NCBI RefSeq assembly: GCF_023740735.1 | Contig: NZ_JAMRXH010000001.1 | Coordinates: 434,001-498,000 of the forward strand | Source of the DNA: Nocardia sp. CDC159 | GTDB taxonomy: Bacteria > Actinomycetota > Actinomycetes > Mycobacteriales > Mycobacteriaceae | Direction of reading: 5' to 3' | Length of the DNA stretch: 64,000 bases | Shown here: positions 27,937 to 36,524 of the stretch, piece after piece | How positions within the stretch are numbered: the stretch's first letter is position 1 | Layout of the letters: each line of letters starts with the position of its first letter | Translations under genes and position numbers: made by a program | The notes under the pieces: generated by a model | Seen by the model: only the letters and a program-made list of their open reading frames with translations | Database searches by the model: none | Told to the model about the DNA's origin: nothing

Positions 27937-28744
27937 TCGGCTCGATCGTCCGCGCCCGCAACCGCTCGGCCGCCTGCCGCACCAGCCGTAGATCCCCGGT
28001 CAGCACGTCGGGGGTCGTGAGCAGGTCCGGATATTCGCGGCCGAGCCGGTGGTGGAAGCGCGCCATCTCGGTCAGCTTGGACACCGTGGAGGTGCTGCTG
28101 CACAGGTTGAACGAGGAATTGCGCCAGGCGGCAAGGATATTCGGCATCCCGTAGAACAGGCCGAACTCGCAGACCCGGGCGAACAGGTCCACGTCCATCG
28201 GAAAGACCAGATCGCCCCGAAAGCCACCGACGCGTTCGAAATCGGCGCGGCGGAATATCGCCGCGGCGGTCGGCCCGAAGTCGGCGGGGCCGCGGCGCAC
28301 GATGGTGCGCATGAGCGTGCGAGCCGGATGCGGGCCCAGCAACCCGGGCAGGCCCAGATCGGTCGCCTCGACCGCACCCGACTCGTCGATCACCTCGAAT
28401 TTGGCCGAACCGCAGGCGATGTCGCGATCGTCCATGAGCTCGAGCTGTGCCCACAGCGCGCCCGGCAGCAGGATGTCGTCGGCGCACACCACCTTCACCA
28501 GCTCGCCGGAGGAGAGTGCGACGGCCTTGTTCCAGTTCTCGCCGATGTCGAGCACCCGGTCGTTGCGATGCGGGCGCACCCGGCGGTCGTCGAAGGATCG
28601 CGCGATCGCACCGGTGTCGTCGGTGCTGGCATTGTCGAGCACGGTCAGCTCGAGGTCGACGTCCTGGTCGAGGATCGAGCGCAGCGTCGCCTCGAGGGTG
28701 CGGGCGGCATTGTAGGCCGGAACGCATACCGAAAGCGTCGTCAT
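27908..28744 (-). CDS. Family 2 glycosyltransferase
   Basis: GT-A glycosyltransferase of 278 residues. N-terminal nucleotide-sugar site SVCVPAYNAARTLEATLRSI with VLDNASTDDTGAIA, and the DxD-equivalent acidic motif in VVCADDILLPGALW. The middle has VGGFRGDLVFPMDVDLFARV. No membrane segment. ATG at 28744 overlaps the stop of the pyruvyl transferase gene (ATGA), so the two are one operon. It probably adds one sugar to the lipid-linked repeat unit on the cytoplasmic side; donor and linkage are unknown. Confidence 0.9.
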   Translation of the reverse strand: MTTLSVCVPAYNAARTLEATLRSILDQDVDLELTVLDNASTDDTGAIARSFDDRRVRPHRNDRVLDIGENWNKAVALSSGELVKVVCADDILLPGALWAQLELMDDRDIACGSAKFEVIDESGAVEATDLGLPGLLGPHPARTLMRTIVRRGPADFGPTAAAIFRRADFERVGGFRGDLVFPMDVDLFARVCEFGLFYGMPNILAAWRNSSFNLCSSTSTVSKLTEMARFHHRLGREYPDLLTTPDVLTGDLRLVRQAAERLRARTIEPIRSSRAGRR

Positions 28745-30042
28745 CTGTCCCCCTGGGCCGGTACCGCGGTCGGTTCGCCCTCCACGAGCCGGAAGATCCG
28801 GTCCAGCGCGGCACGGGCGGCGCTGATCTGCTCGACGGCCCGGTGCCGCAGGGGTTCCCGCAGCGTGGGCGCGTTGTCCCACTGCCGCCGGATCGCGGCG
28901 GTGAGCATATGCTCGAGATCCGGGTCCCGCAGATCGATCACGTGCAGGCCGGTCCCGAACATCTCGGCCAGCCCGTGGAACTTGTCGTCGTAGTAGCGCG
29001 AGACGGTGATGCCGATCGCCGGAATACCCTGCGACAGCGCGAAGACCGCCAGATGGTAGGCGCTGGTGACCACGACCCGGCAGCGCGACACCTGCCGGGC
29101 CACCTCGGCCGCGGTGCCCGCGCGGCCGATCGGGCGACGGGTGCGCCCCGCACCCGCGAGCAGCGGCAGCGTGCAGCGACGGTCCTCGGAGTCGTATTCG
29201 GAGATGATCAGCGGCGCGAGCGCGGTGTCGAACTCGTCGGCCAACCCGCGCACCACCGCGCCGAGCACGGACCGCGCCCGCGCGTCGACCCGCGCGTACT
29301 CCGCTACACGCAAACAGATTCCGAGATCCGCGCCGGGAATGGTGGGTCGCAACCCGTGGGCCAGTTCCACCGCATCGTCTCCGGTGACCGCGATGCGGTC
29401 GGCCGGTACGCCCAGTTCGGCCAGCAGCGCCGGGCCGCGGCGGCCCTCGCGCACGGCGATGAGGCCGACCTCGGGCAGCACCTTGGCCGCGCGGGCGAGC
29501 AGTTCACGATCGTCGATCGGTCCGATGCCCTGGCCGACCATGGCCGTCGGAATGCCCTGCGCCTGCGCGTATTCGAGCAGATTCAGGGTGCGGTGGGCCT
29601 GGTATCGGTCCACATCGGTGAAATAGCCGCCGCCCTGGGCCAGCACCAGCGCGGAGCTCGCGACCGCGGCGGGCAGCGGCGGGGTGGACGGGACGTCGGC
29701 CCGGGCCGCGCCGCCGCGCAGCGCCCGTAACCGCGACTTCGGCCCGTCGGTGCGGGCCCGCCACCGCAGCGCGGCCAGGTCCAGTGGCCGGTCCCACGGC
29801 CGCGCGGTGGGCCAGTCCCCGCCGTCGCCGAGGCAGATCGGCTCCGCCTGCGGCAGCAGCGCCCGCAGAATGCGCGGCTGATCGGTGAGCATGCCGATCC
29901 GCGCGCCGGGCCAGCGTTCGCGCAGCCGCGCCACGGTGACCGCCATCATCGCGATGTCACCACGATTGCGCAGCCAGTATTCCCCGTTCTCGATCAGCAC
30001 CCGGATGTCGTCGGCATTCGAGCTCGCGCCGAACTTCCCCAC
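28741..30042 (-). CDS. Polysaccharide pyruvyl transferase family protein
   Basis: Protein of 433 residues. The fold is a GT-B-like pyruvyl transferase that moves pyruvate from phosphoenolpyruvate to a sugar, giving an acidic ketal. Seen: NRGDIAMMAVTVARLRERWP at the N-terminus, LAQGGGYFTDVD, GIPTAMVGQGIGPI, VALVREGRRGP-type segment (LIAVREGRRGP), and a C-terminal VVVTSAYHLAVFALSQGIPA. GTG at 30042 follows AAGGACGACAGA; an upstream ATG at 30118 gives a less likely N-terminus. It leads a two-gene operon with the family 2 glycosyltransferase. Confidence 0.85.
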   Translation of the reverse strand: MGKFGASSNADDIRVLIENGEYWLRNRGDIAMMAVTVARLRERWPGARIGMLTDQPRILRALLPQAEPICLGDGGDWPTARPWDRPLDLAALRWRARTDGPKSRLRALRGGAARADVPSTPPLPAAVASSALVLAQGGGYFTDVDRYQAHRTLNLLEYAQAQGIPTAMVGQGIGPIDDRELLARAAKVLPEVGLIAVREGRRGPALLAELGVPADRIAVTGDDAVELAHGLRPTIPGADLGICLRVAEYARVDARARSVLGAVVRGLADEFDTALAPLIISEYDSEDRRCTLPLLAGAGRTRRPIGRAGTAAEVARQVSRCRVVVTSAYHLAVFALSQGIPAIGITVSRYYDDKFHGLAEMFGTGLHVIDLRDPDLEHMLTAAIRRQWDNAPTLREPLRHRAVEQISAARAALDRIFRLVEGEPTAVPAQGDR

Positions 30043-30143
30043 TCTGTCGTCCTTCCGCACGTCCGGTCCCCACCGGCTCATCGGTTCGGAGAAGCAGCAC
30101 TGCCACGCCTGAGCTTTCATCGCAGCATGCCACAGCCCCGTTA

Positions 30144-30155
30144 CGCAATATTGCG
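30144..30155. promoter_or_regulatory. 12-bp perfect palindrome upstream of the pyruvyl transferase operon
   Basis: CGCAATATTGCG is a perfect 12-bp dyad in an AT-richer stretch, about 100 bases before the pyruvyl transferase start and just below the end of the DnaN-like gene. It is a candidate operator or part of the promoter region. No gene product is assigned to it. Confidence 0.35.
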
Positions 30156-30212
30156 AAATACGCTCGGCACCAACAGGGTTCCGGTTGGTTTGCTTACCTC
30201 GCGCGGGCGCGA

Positions 30213-31328
30213 TCAGCCCGGGGGCCGGATCGGCATCAGCACGTGGAGCCGCCGCTGGCCGTCGGCGGGGTCGCCGATCGGTCGGAAGGTCACCGCCCGG
30301 GTCGGGCCGGACATGACGATCTCGAGGCGCGGCAGGTGTACGGCCTGCAGGCCGTCGAGCAGGTAGCGGGGGTTGAACGCGGTGGTCAGGGGCGGGCCGG
30401 TCAGCTGGGCGGGCAGCATCTCCTCGGCATGTCCGGCGCTGTCGTCGCCCGCGGTCAGCCGGACCGCGGATTCGGCGAAGGTGAGTTGGATTCGGCTGCC
30501 GCGGGTGGCGAGCAGGGCGACGCGCCGAACGGATTCGATGAGCGCGGCCGTGTCGACGCGCGCGAGGGTGGTGTGCTCGGCGGCGAGGTAGCGCTGATAG
30601 GGAGCGTAGGGCAGATCCAGCAGCCGCATGGTGTGCCGAGCGTTGCGCGCGCCGAGGGCGAAGACCGATCCGCTGGCATCCACGCCCAACTCCACGCGAT
30701 CGCCGGTGCAGGTCTTGGCGGCGGCGGCGAGGGTGCGGGCCGGAATCAGCAGCGGCTCCGGTTTCCCGGAATCGACTGGAGTCCAGCCCAATTCGTGCAC
30801 GGCGATCCGGAATCGGTCGGTGCACACCAGCCGCAGCCACGATCCGTGGAACTCGAGGTTCACACCCGTCAGCAGCGGCAGGGTGTCGTCGCGACCGGCG
30901 GCCACCGTCGCCCGCGCCACGGCCTCGGCGAATTCCGCGCCGTCGACGGTGCCCAGGATCGGCGGCGCGGCCGGTAACGCGGGGTAGTCCTCGACGGCCA
31001 TGAGCGGCAACGCGAATCGCGCGGTCCCGCACACCACCCGCAGATACGCCCCGTCCGCGGCGAGCTCGATCGGCCGCGGCGGCAACGCCTTCGCGATCTC
31101 CATCACCAGCCGCCCCGAGACCAGCGCCGCACCCGGCTCGCCGACCACCGCATCGGCCAGCACCGCGCACGAGGAGACCTCGTGGTCGAAGGTCGCCACG
31201 GTGACCGATTCGCCCGTCGCCCGCACCAGCATCCCCGCGAGGATAGGAACCGGTGGCCGCCCCGGAAGGCTGTGCGCGACCACCGAAATCGCCCGAACCA
31301 GCGCCTCGCGCCCCACCCGAACCTTCAT
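30213..31328 (-). CDS. DNA polymerase III beta-clamp paralog
   Basis: Sliding-clamp-like protein of 371 residues. Three clamp domains are recognisable: MKVRVGREALVRAISVVAHS with LPGRPPVPILAGMLVRATGE; LPLLTGVNLEFHGSWLRLVC and TDRFRIAVHELGW; then FNPRYLLDGLQAV and RLHVLMPIRPPG at the C-terminus. This fits a second DnaN as found in some actinomycetes, not the replication-origin copy, since no dnaA, recF or gyrB is nearby. ATG at 31328 overlaps the stop of a 120-residue protein. It is embedded in the glycan locus on the minus strand. Its role (repair polymerase, plasmid or phage-derived clamp) is open. Confidence 0.85.
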   Translation of the reverse strand: MKVRVGREALVRAISVVAHSLPGRPPVPILAGMLVRATGESVTVATFDHEVSSCAVLADAVVGEPGAALVSGRLVMEIAKALPPRPIELAADGAYLRVVCGTARFALPLMAVEDYPALPAAPPILGTVDGAEFAEAVARATVAAGRDDTLPLLTGVNLEFHGSWLRLVCTDRFRIAVHELGWTPVDSGKPEPLLIPARTLAAAAKTCTGDRVELGVDASGSVFALGARNARHTMRLLDLPYAPYQRYLAAEHTTLARVDTAALIESVRRVALLATRGSRIQLTFAESAVRLTAGDDSAGHAEEMLPAQLTGPPLTTAFNPRYLLDGLQAVHLPRLEIVMSGPTRAVTFRPIGDPADGQRRLHVLMPIRPPG

Positions 31329-31687
31329 TCCGCCCGCCCCGTTCCATACTCGAGCCGGTGATACAACGCACTCGCCCGCGCGTGCGCGGCCTGCTTCGAC
31401 CGATACCCGAAGGTCTCGGCAATGGTCGCCCACCCGACACCCCGCTCCCCCGCCGCACGCAACAGCGCAAGCTCGAGCCGATCCAGCTCGGCACGCGCCG
31501 CCGTCAACATCAACGCACACGCCCCCAACACCTCCGGCGTCGGCACCACCCCCTCGTCCGCGGCCAACCGCGAAACAACCGCCCGCACCGCCTCTTTCGG
31601 ATCCTCCGGCACCCGCTCCCCCGCTCCGGGCGGACGGTTCAGCCACTCGCGCACCAGCGCGAGATCCCACTTCCCAGCCTCACTCAC
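31325..31687 (-). CDS. Small HTH-like protein coupled to the clamp paralog
   Basis: Protein of 120 residues, family not recognised. The C-terminal half looks like a helix-turn-helix: RGVGWATIAETFGYRSKQAA followed by HARASALYHRLEYG. The N-terminal half has KWDLALVREWLNRP and a helical ARAELDRLELALLRAAGE. Its stop overlaps the DnaN-like start (ATGA), so both are made together. A DNA-binding partner or local regulator of the clamp is a reasonable guess. Sequence quality and codon use look like a real gene. Confidence 0.6.
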   Translation of the reverse strand: MSEAGKWDLALVREWLNRPPGAGERVPEDPKEAVRAVVSRLAADEGVVPTPEVLGACALMLTAARAELDRLELALLRAAGERGVGWATIAETFGYRSKQAAHARASALYHRLEYGTGRAE

Positions 31688-31983
31688 GCCCGCCAGCCTA
31701 CCCAGGCTGTCAAAAAACTTTTGACGCCCCGGCGCGCCTCGATCATCCAGCGGGCCGTACGGCGATCGGGGCCGACGATCTGGTGGTCGAACGTGCGCGG
31801 ATGCGTATTCAGGCCGAAATCGATTGGCATGAGAAGGTTCTCACCGATATCGACACGTTGCGGGTGTCGCCATGATTGCTGTCGGTTGACCGTCCTTCGT
31901 GGCGGGGTTCGCTTAAACTGGGGCCTCGACAGGGGTTCGGATCGGCATCGCGGCCGAGACAATTCGATCGACTCAGGGGTCGC
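31688..31983. other. Intergenic region with a short open remnant
   Basis: These 296 bases separate the clamp pair (minus) from the glycosyltransferase operon (plus). On the plus strand, 31782-31874 reads VVERARMRIQAEIDWHEKVL then TDIDTLRVSP-stop, which looks protein-like but has no credible start or full domain. It may be a remnant of a lost gene. Promoters for both directions should lie here but cannot be named. Confidence 0.35.
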
Positions 31984-33048
31984 ATGCTGGGGCTGCGGGT
32001 GCATATGACGGGGGCGGAATGGTTTTCCGCCGCACCCGGTGGATTGAACCGGTACTTCACCGATCTGTATCGGGCGCTGTGTGGCACCGGCGAGATCGCG
32101 GTCACCGCAACGGCTTTCGGAGACCCACCGCCGGGCGGGCGGAGCTGGGGACCGACCGGTGGGTCCACTTTGCGGCGCGCCCAGCGCGCATTTGCCGACC
32201 GCGCTGGGTTTTCTCGAAAAACCATCCTTGATCGGCATTTCAGTCTGTACGGACCGCCCGCGCGCGGGCCGCTCGTGGTGCATTTTCACGGCCCCTGGGC
32301 GGGGGAAAGCCGGATCGCCGGAGAAACCGACCGGGCAGTGCGCGCGAAATACCTGCTGGAACGACTCCGCTATGCGCGCGCCGACCGTTTCGTGGTGCTC
32401 TCCGAGCACTTTCGCGATCTGCTCGTGGCGGACTACCGGGTGGCCGCCGACCGGATCGCGGTGCTGCCGCCGGGTGTCGATATCGACCGGTTCCCGCCCC
32501 CCGAACCGCCGCCCGCCGATCGCGCCCCGACCGTGCTGTGCGTGCGTCGGCTCGAGCGCCGCATGGGCATCGATGTCCTGCTGCGCTGCTGGCCCGCCGT
32601 GACCGACCGGCACCCGCACGCCCGACTGATCGTCGTCGGAACCGGAACGGCCGAACCACAGTTGCGCGCGCTGGCCGGCGCCGACGACTCGATCACCTTC
32701 ACCGGACACATCGACGACGACGCGCTCATCCGCCGGTACGCGCACGCCACCTGCACGGTCGTGCCCTCGCTCGCCCTGGAGGGTTTCGGGCTGATCGCCC
32801 TGGAATCGCTGGCCGCGGGGCGGCCCCCGATCGTCACCGACTGCGGCGGCCTGCGCGATTCGGTGCGCGGCCTCGATCCCTCCCTCATCGTCGCGCCCGG
32901 CGATCCCGACGCCCTCGCCGCTCGCCTGGCCGCCGCGCTCGACGGCGCGGCGCCCCCACCGAAACAATGCCGCGCCCATGCGGAATCGTTCTCCTGGGCC
33001 CGGTGCGCCCACCGCCACCTCGACCTCTATCGGCAGTTGCGGGCATGA
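31984..33048 (+). CDS. Family 4 glycosyltransferase
   Basis: GT-B glycosyltransferase of 354 residues, first gene of a long plus-strand operon. N-terminal GGLNRYFTDLYRAL binds acceptor; mid-protein VVLSEHFRDLL and VLPPGVDIDRFPPP are typical of the family. The C-terminal donor site has PTVLCVRRLERRMGIDVLL and the EX7E motif in PSLALEGFGLIALESLAAGR. ATG at 31984; in-frame sequence upstream is unlikely. Its stop overlaps the next gene (ATGA). Donor and linkage unknown. Confidence 0.9.
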   Translation: MLGLRVHMTGAEWFSAAPGGLNRYFTDLYRALCGTGEIAVTATAFGDPPPGGRSWGPTGGSTLRRAQRAFADRAGFSRKTILDRHFSLYGPPARGPLVVHFHGPWAGESRIAGETDRAVRAKYLLERLRYARADRFVVLSEHFRDLLVADYRVAADRIAVLPPGVDIDRFPPPEPPPADRAPTVLCVRRLERRMGIDVLLRCWPAVTDRHPHARLIVVGTGTAEPQLRALAGADDSITFTGHIDDDALIRRYAHATCTVVPSLALEGFGLIALESLAAGRPPIVTDCGGLRDSVRGLDPSLIVAPGDPDALAARLAAALDGAAPPPKQCRAHAESFSWARCAHRHLDLYRQLRA

Positions 33049-34196
33049 CCAGGAAAGCGGTCTTCCTCACCCACACCGCGGCCCCCTCCGGCGCCGAACT
33101 CGCCACGCTGCGGCTGGTTTCCGCGCTGCGCACCCGGCTGGACCCGGTGCTCGTTTACACCGCCGACGGCCCGATGGTCGCGCGCACCCGGGCCCGCGGC
33201 ATCGAGACCCGGGTGCTGCGCAACGATTTCGACAGCCGCGCGATGACCATCGCGAAGGCCGATCCGCGCCGCCTGCTCACCGGGGCGCTGGCACTGCTGC
33301 GGGTGGGGTGGACGCTCGGCGCGATGGTCCGGGAACTGAAGGGCGAGGTGGTGATCGCGCAGAGCACGAAGGCGCTGCTGATGGGCGCGGTCGCCGCCCG
33401 CCGCGCCCGCGTCCCGCTGATCTGGCAGGTGCACGACCGCATCGCCGCCGACTACTTCGGCCGTCGCCTCGCCCCGCTCATCCGGACCCTGGGCTGGCTG
33501 CTCGCACACGGCTATCTCGCCAACAGCCACACCACGCTCGCCACCCTGCACACCTGGCGACGCCCGGCCGCGGTCGCCTATCCGGGCCTCGAGCCGCGCC
33601 CGGCACTCCCACCCCGCCCGGCGCAGCGCCCGCCCGCCGACACCGTCGTCGCCGTGGTCGGCCGCCTCGCGCCGTGGAAGGGCCAGGACCTGTTCCTGCG
33701 GGCGGTTGCCGCCACGAAAACCGTTCCGCGGCAGATACTTCTGATCGGCGGCACCTTCTTCGACGAACAGCCCTATCGCGCCGAACTCGAGCGCCTGGCC
33801 GCCGAACTCGCCCTGCCGGTCACCTGCACGGGCCACGTCGACGATCCCGAGCATCGGCTGCGCGAGGTCGACATCCTGGTGCACTGCTCGGTCCTGCCGG
33901 AACCGTTCGGCCAGGTGGTCGTGGAGGGTATGCGGGCGGGCTGCGCGGTGGTCGCCACCGCCCCCGGCGGTCCGGCCGAGATCGTCGAGCCCGGCCACAG
34001 CGGACTGCTGGTGCCCGCCGGGGATCGCGCCGCGCTCACCGCCGCCCTGGACACCCTCATCCAGAGCCCGGAACTGCGTACCGAACTCGCCGACGCCGCC
34101 CAGCTCCGCGCACACCACTTCGACATCACCGAAACGGCCCGCACGGTCGCGGAGCTGCTGGATTCGGTGCGGCGAAAGCGATTCCGCCATGGCTGA
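33045..34196 (+). CDS. Family 4 glycosyltransferase
   Basis: GT-B glycosyltransferase of 383 residues. N-terminal FLTHTAAPSGAELATLRLVS; linker PLIWQVHDRIAADYF; donor domain VVAVVGRLAPWKGQDLFLRA; EX7E in LPEPFGQVVVEGMRAGCAVV followed by TAPGGPAEIV. The start overlaps the preceding stop and its end overlaps the flippase gene by eight bases, so it is within the operon. It adds a further sugar to the growing repeat unit; specificity cannot be read. Confidence 0.9.
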   Translation: MTRKAVFLTHTAAPSGAELATLRLVSALRTRLDPVLVYTADGPMVARTRARGIETRVLRNDFDSRAMTIAKADPRRLLTGALALLRVGWTLGAMVRELKGEVVIAQSTKALLMGAVAARRARVPLIWQVHDRIAADYFGRRLAPLIRTLGWLLAHGYLANSHTTLATLHTWRRPAAVAYPGLEPRPALPPRPAQRPPADTVVAVVGRLAPWKGQDLFLRAVAATKTVPRQILLIGGTFFDEQPYRAELERLAAELALPVTCTGHVDDPEHRLREVDILVHCSVLPEPFGQVVVEGMRAGCAVVATAPGGPAEIVEPGHSGLLVPAGDRAALTAALDTLIQSPELRTELADAAQLRAHHFDITETARTVAELLDSVRRKRFRHG

Positions 34197-35478
34197 GTCA
34201 CCGGGCCGGTTCGGGGTGCTGCGCGATATCGGTTACGTCAGCTTCGGCAAATACGGGCAGTACGTCATCACCCTCGTCACGCTGCCGCTGATCGCCCGCC
34301 AGCTCGGCACGCACGGGGTGGGCCTGCTGGCGATCGGCATGTCGGCGTACTTCATCGGATCGCTGGCCGTGGATCTGGGTATCACCTCGTTCTTGGCGGC
34401 CAAGGTGCACGATGACGACACCGACGCCGACCTGGGCCGATTGCGCGGGACCTACCTGGCCATCCGGGTCACCACGCTCACCGTCCTCGGCGCGGCGCTG
34501 CTCGCGGGGCTGGCCCTGGAGGTGCGGCCGCAGGTGCACATGATCCTGCTCGGCCTGTTCGCCGGTGGGGTGTGGTCGAGTTCGGAGGACTGGCTGCTGA
34601 TCGGGCAGGGCCGGTTCGGCACGTCCACCCTCTATCAGGGCGCGGGCCGGATCGGTTATCTGATCCTGCTGGTGGCCCTGCTGCCGCGCTTCCCCAGCGC
34701 CTCGACCGCCATGCTGTGCCTGCTGCTGTCGTCGCTGCTGACCGTGGCGCTCACCTGGTGGGACGCGGTGCGCACCTTCGGAATTCCGGGCCGCCCGGTG
34801 CAGCTGCGGCGGGTGCTGCGGATCGGCGCGCCGGTGGTGGCCTCGCGCACGCTGGTCACCAGCTACGGACAGGGTTCGGCGGCGGTGTATTCCGCCGTGC
34901 TCGACGCGGCCTCGCTCGGATTGTATTCCGCCGGAGACCGTTTGGTTCGCGCCATCCAGTCGCTGCTCGACCCCATCGGGTTCGCGCTGCTGCCGCGCCT
35001 GGCCCGGCGCCGGGCCGACGACTCGTTCTGGCGCGGCTCGTCGCGCTCGCTGGCCGGGTGTGTGGTGGCCGCGCTGATCGCGGTGCTGGGCGTGTGGGTG
35101 GCCGCCCCACTGCTGATCCACATCATGTTCGGCAGCGCCTTCGCCGGTGCGGTGCCGCTGCTGCGGGTGGAGGTGCTGATCCTGCCCGCCACCACGATCA
35201 CCTCGTTCGTCACCACCGCGGTGCTGCCGGTGCGTCAGGACACCGCGGGGGTGCTGATCGGGGCCGTGCTCGGCACCGCGGTCGCGGCCGGGGCGCTGAT
35301 CGTCGCGATACAGACCCAATCGGTGTGGACGCTGGTGTACGGCACGGTATGCGCCGAGGTCGCGGTCGCGCTGTGGTATCTGGCGCGGATGCGGTGGCTG
35401 GTCCTGCGCGAACGCGCGAGCCGGGCCGGGGCGGGACATCGGACGATCGCGCCGGTGCTGGAAGGGGACGCGTCGTGA
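34189..35478 (+). CDS. Wzx-type polysaccharide flippase
   Basis: Integral membrane protein of 429 residues with about 12 hydrophobic helices, belonging to the polysaccharide transport (MOP) group. Seen: SFGKYGQYVITLVTLPLIAR, QLGTHGVGLLAIGMSAYFIG, and internal repeats such as LGLYSAGDRLVRAIQSLLDP and FGSAFAGAVPLLRVEVLILP. Such proteins move lipid-linked oligosaccharide repeat units across the cytoplasmic membrane. It sits between glycosyltransferases and the polymerase, as in Wzx/Wzy pathways. ATG at 34189 overlaps the upstream gene. Confidence 0.88.
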   Translation: MAESPGRFGVLRDIGYVSFGKYGQYVITLVTLPLIARQLGTHGVGLLAIGMSAYFIGSLAVDLGITSFLAAKVHDDDTDADLGRLRGTYLAIRVTTLTVLGAALLAGLALEVRPQVHMILLGLFAGGVWSSSEDWLLIGQGRFGTSTLYQGAGRIGYLILLVALLPRFPSASTAMLCLLLSSLLTVALTWWDAVRTFGIPGRPVQLRRVLRIGAPVVASRTLVTSYGQGSAAVYSAVLDAASLGLYSAGDRLVRAIQSLLDPIGFALLPRLARRRADDSFWRGSSRSLAGCVVAALIAVLGVWVAAPLLIHIMFGSAFAGAVPLLRVEVLILPATTITSFVTTAVLPVRQDTAGVLIGAVLGTAVAAGALIVAIQTQSVWTLVYGTVCAEVAVALWYLARMRWLVLRERASRAGAGHRTIAPVLEGDAS

Positions 35479-36479
35479 GGATTCTGTTCGTCGGCGACGA
35501 CTGGCTCGGCAGCAATGCCCGGTCGCTGGCCGACGGGTTCCGCCAGGCCGGGCACGAGGTGGTGGTCGTCGATACCACGGCCGTGACGCTGCCCGCCCGG
35601 CTCTCGCCACCGTGGCTGTACGCCAAGGCATCCGGCCGCCGCGCCCCCTGGAGCGTGGCGGCCGTGCACGAGCGCATCGATGCCCTGGCCGCCGAGTTCG
35701 CCCCCGACCTGCTGTTCGCCTTCAAGGCCGTGCACCTGGACCAGCAACGGCTGCTGTCGGTCCCGGCCGCCCTGCGCGTGCACTACAGCCCCGACGATGT
35801 GGCCAATCCGGAGAACATCAGCGCCGACTATCTCGCGCACGAATCCCGGTGGGATCTGATCGTCACCACCAAGCGGCACAACGTCGCCGAACTGCGCCAA
35901 CGCGGCGCGGCCGCGGTGACCTTCGTCGCCAGCGCCTACGATCCGGCCTGGCATCACCCCGCCGCCCGGCGCGGCGGCCAGCGGTTCCTCGTCGGATTCA
36001 TCGGGGCGCGCCGACCCGACCGCCGCACGCTCATGATCGAGCTGTCCCGCGAATACGGTGGCCGCTTCGCGGTATACGGGCCCGGCTGGCGGCGGATTCC
36101 GGCGCTGCGGCGCTCGCGCGCCGTCGTGCGCGGACCCGTCTACGGCCAACAGTTCTCCATCGCCGTGGCCGCCGTGACCGCCAATCTGGTGCTGCTCAAC
36201 TCCGCCAACCGCGACACCCACACCTGCCGCAGTTTCGAAATACCCGCCGCCGGAGGCCTTTTCGTCGGTGAGCGCACCGACGAGCACGCCGCCCTGCTGG
36301 ACGAGGGCACCGAATGCCTGCTGTTCTCCTCCACCGCGGAGCTACGCGACATCCTCAACCGCTGCGACCGCGACCCCGACGCCGCGGCCAAGATCGCCGA
36401 GGCCGGGTATCGCCGCATCGTCGCCGGAGGGCATCGCTACGTCGATCGCGCCCGCGAGATCATCCATGCGATCGGGTAA
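35475..36479 (+). CDS. CgeB-like glycosyltransferase
   Basis: Protein of 334 residues of the CgeB/family 1 group. N-terminal RILFVGDDWLGSNARSLADG and a mid-protein HYSPDDVANPENIS; then LVGFIGARRPDRRTLMIEL and a donor-site LLNSANRDTHTCRSFEIPAA leading to GGLFVGERTDEHAALLDEGT, characteristic of CgeB proteins. GTG at 35475 overlaps the flippase stop. It probably transfers a sugar to the repeat unit or a modified acceptor. No membrane segment. Confidence 0.85.
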   Translation: MRILFVGDDWLGSNARSLADGFRQAGHEVVVVDTTAVTLPARLSPPWLYAKASGRRAPWSVAAVHERIDALAAEFAPDLLFAFKAVHLDQQRLLSVPAALRVHYSPDDVANPENISADYLAHESRWDLIVTTKRHNVAELRQRGAAAVTFVASAYDPAWHHPAARRGGQRFLVGFIGARRPDRRTLMIELSREYGGRFAVYGPGWRRIPALRRSRAVVRGPVYGQQFSIAVAAVTANLVLLNSANRDTHTCRSFEIPAAGGLFVGERTDEHAALLDEGTECLLFSSTAELRDILNRCDRDPDAAAKIAEAGYRRIVAGGHRYVDRAREIIHAIG

Positions 36480-36524
36480 CGAGCACGCCGCCGATGCGGA
36501 CATACGGGTAATGAAGGACATGCC

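Noticed and set aside
30165..30185. CAACAGGGTT as a KstR site
   Set aside because: The spacer is three bases and outer positions do not match.
28741..31494. Open frame of 917 codons joining the pyruvyl transferase to upstream sequence
   Set aside because: The part above about 30042 is out of phase with the DnaN-like gene and has low-complexity Arg/Gly composition.
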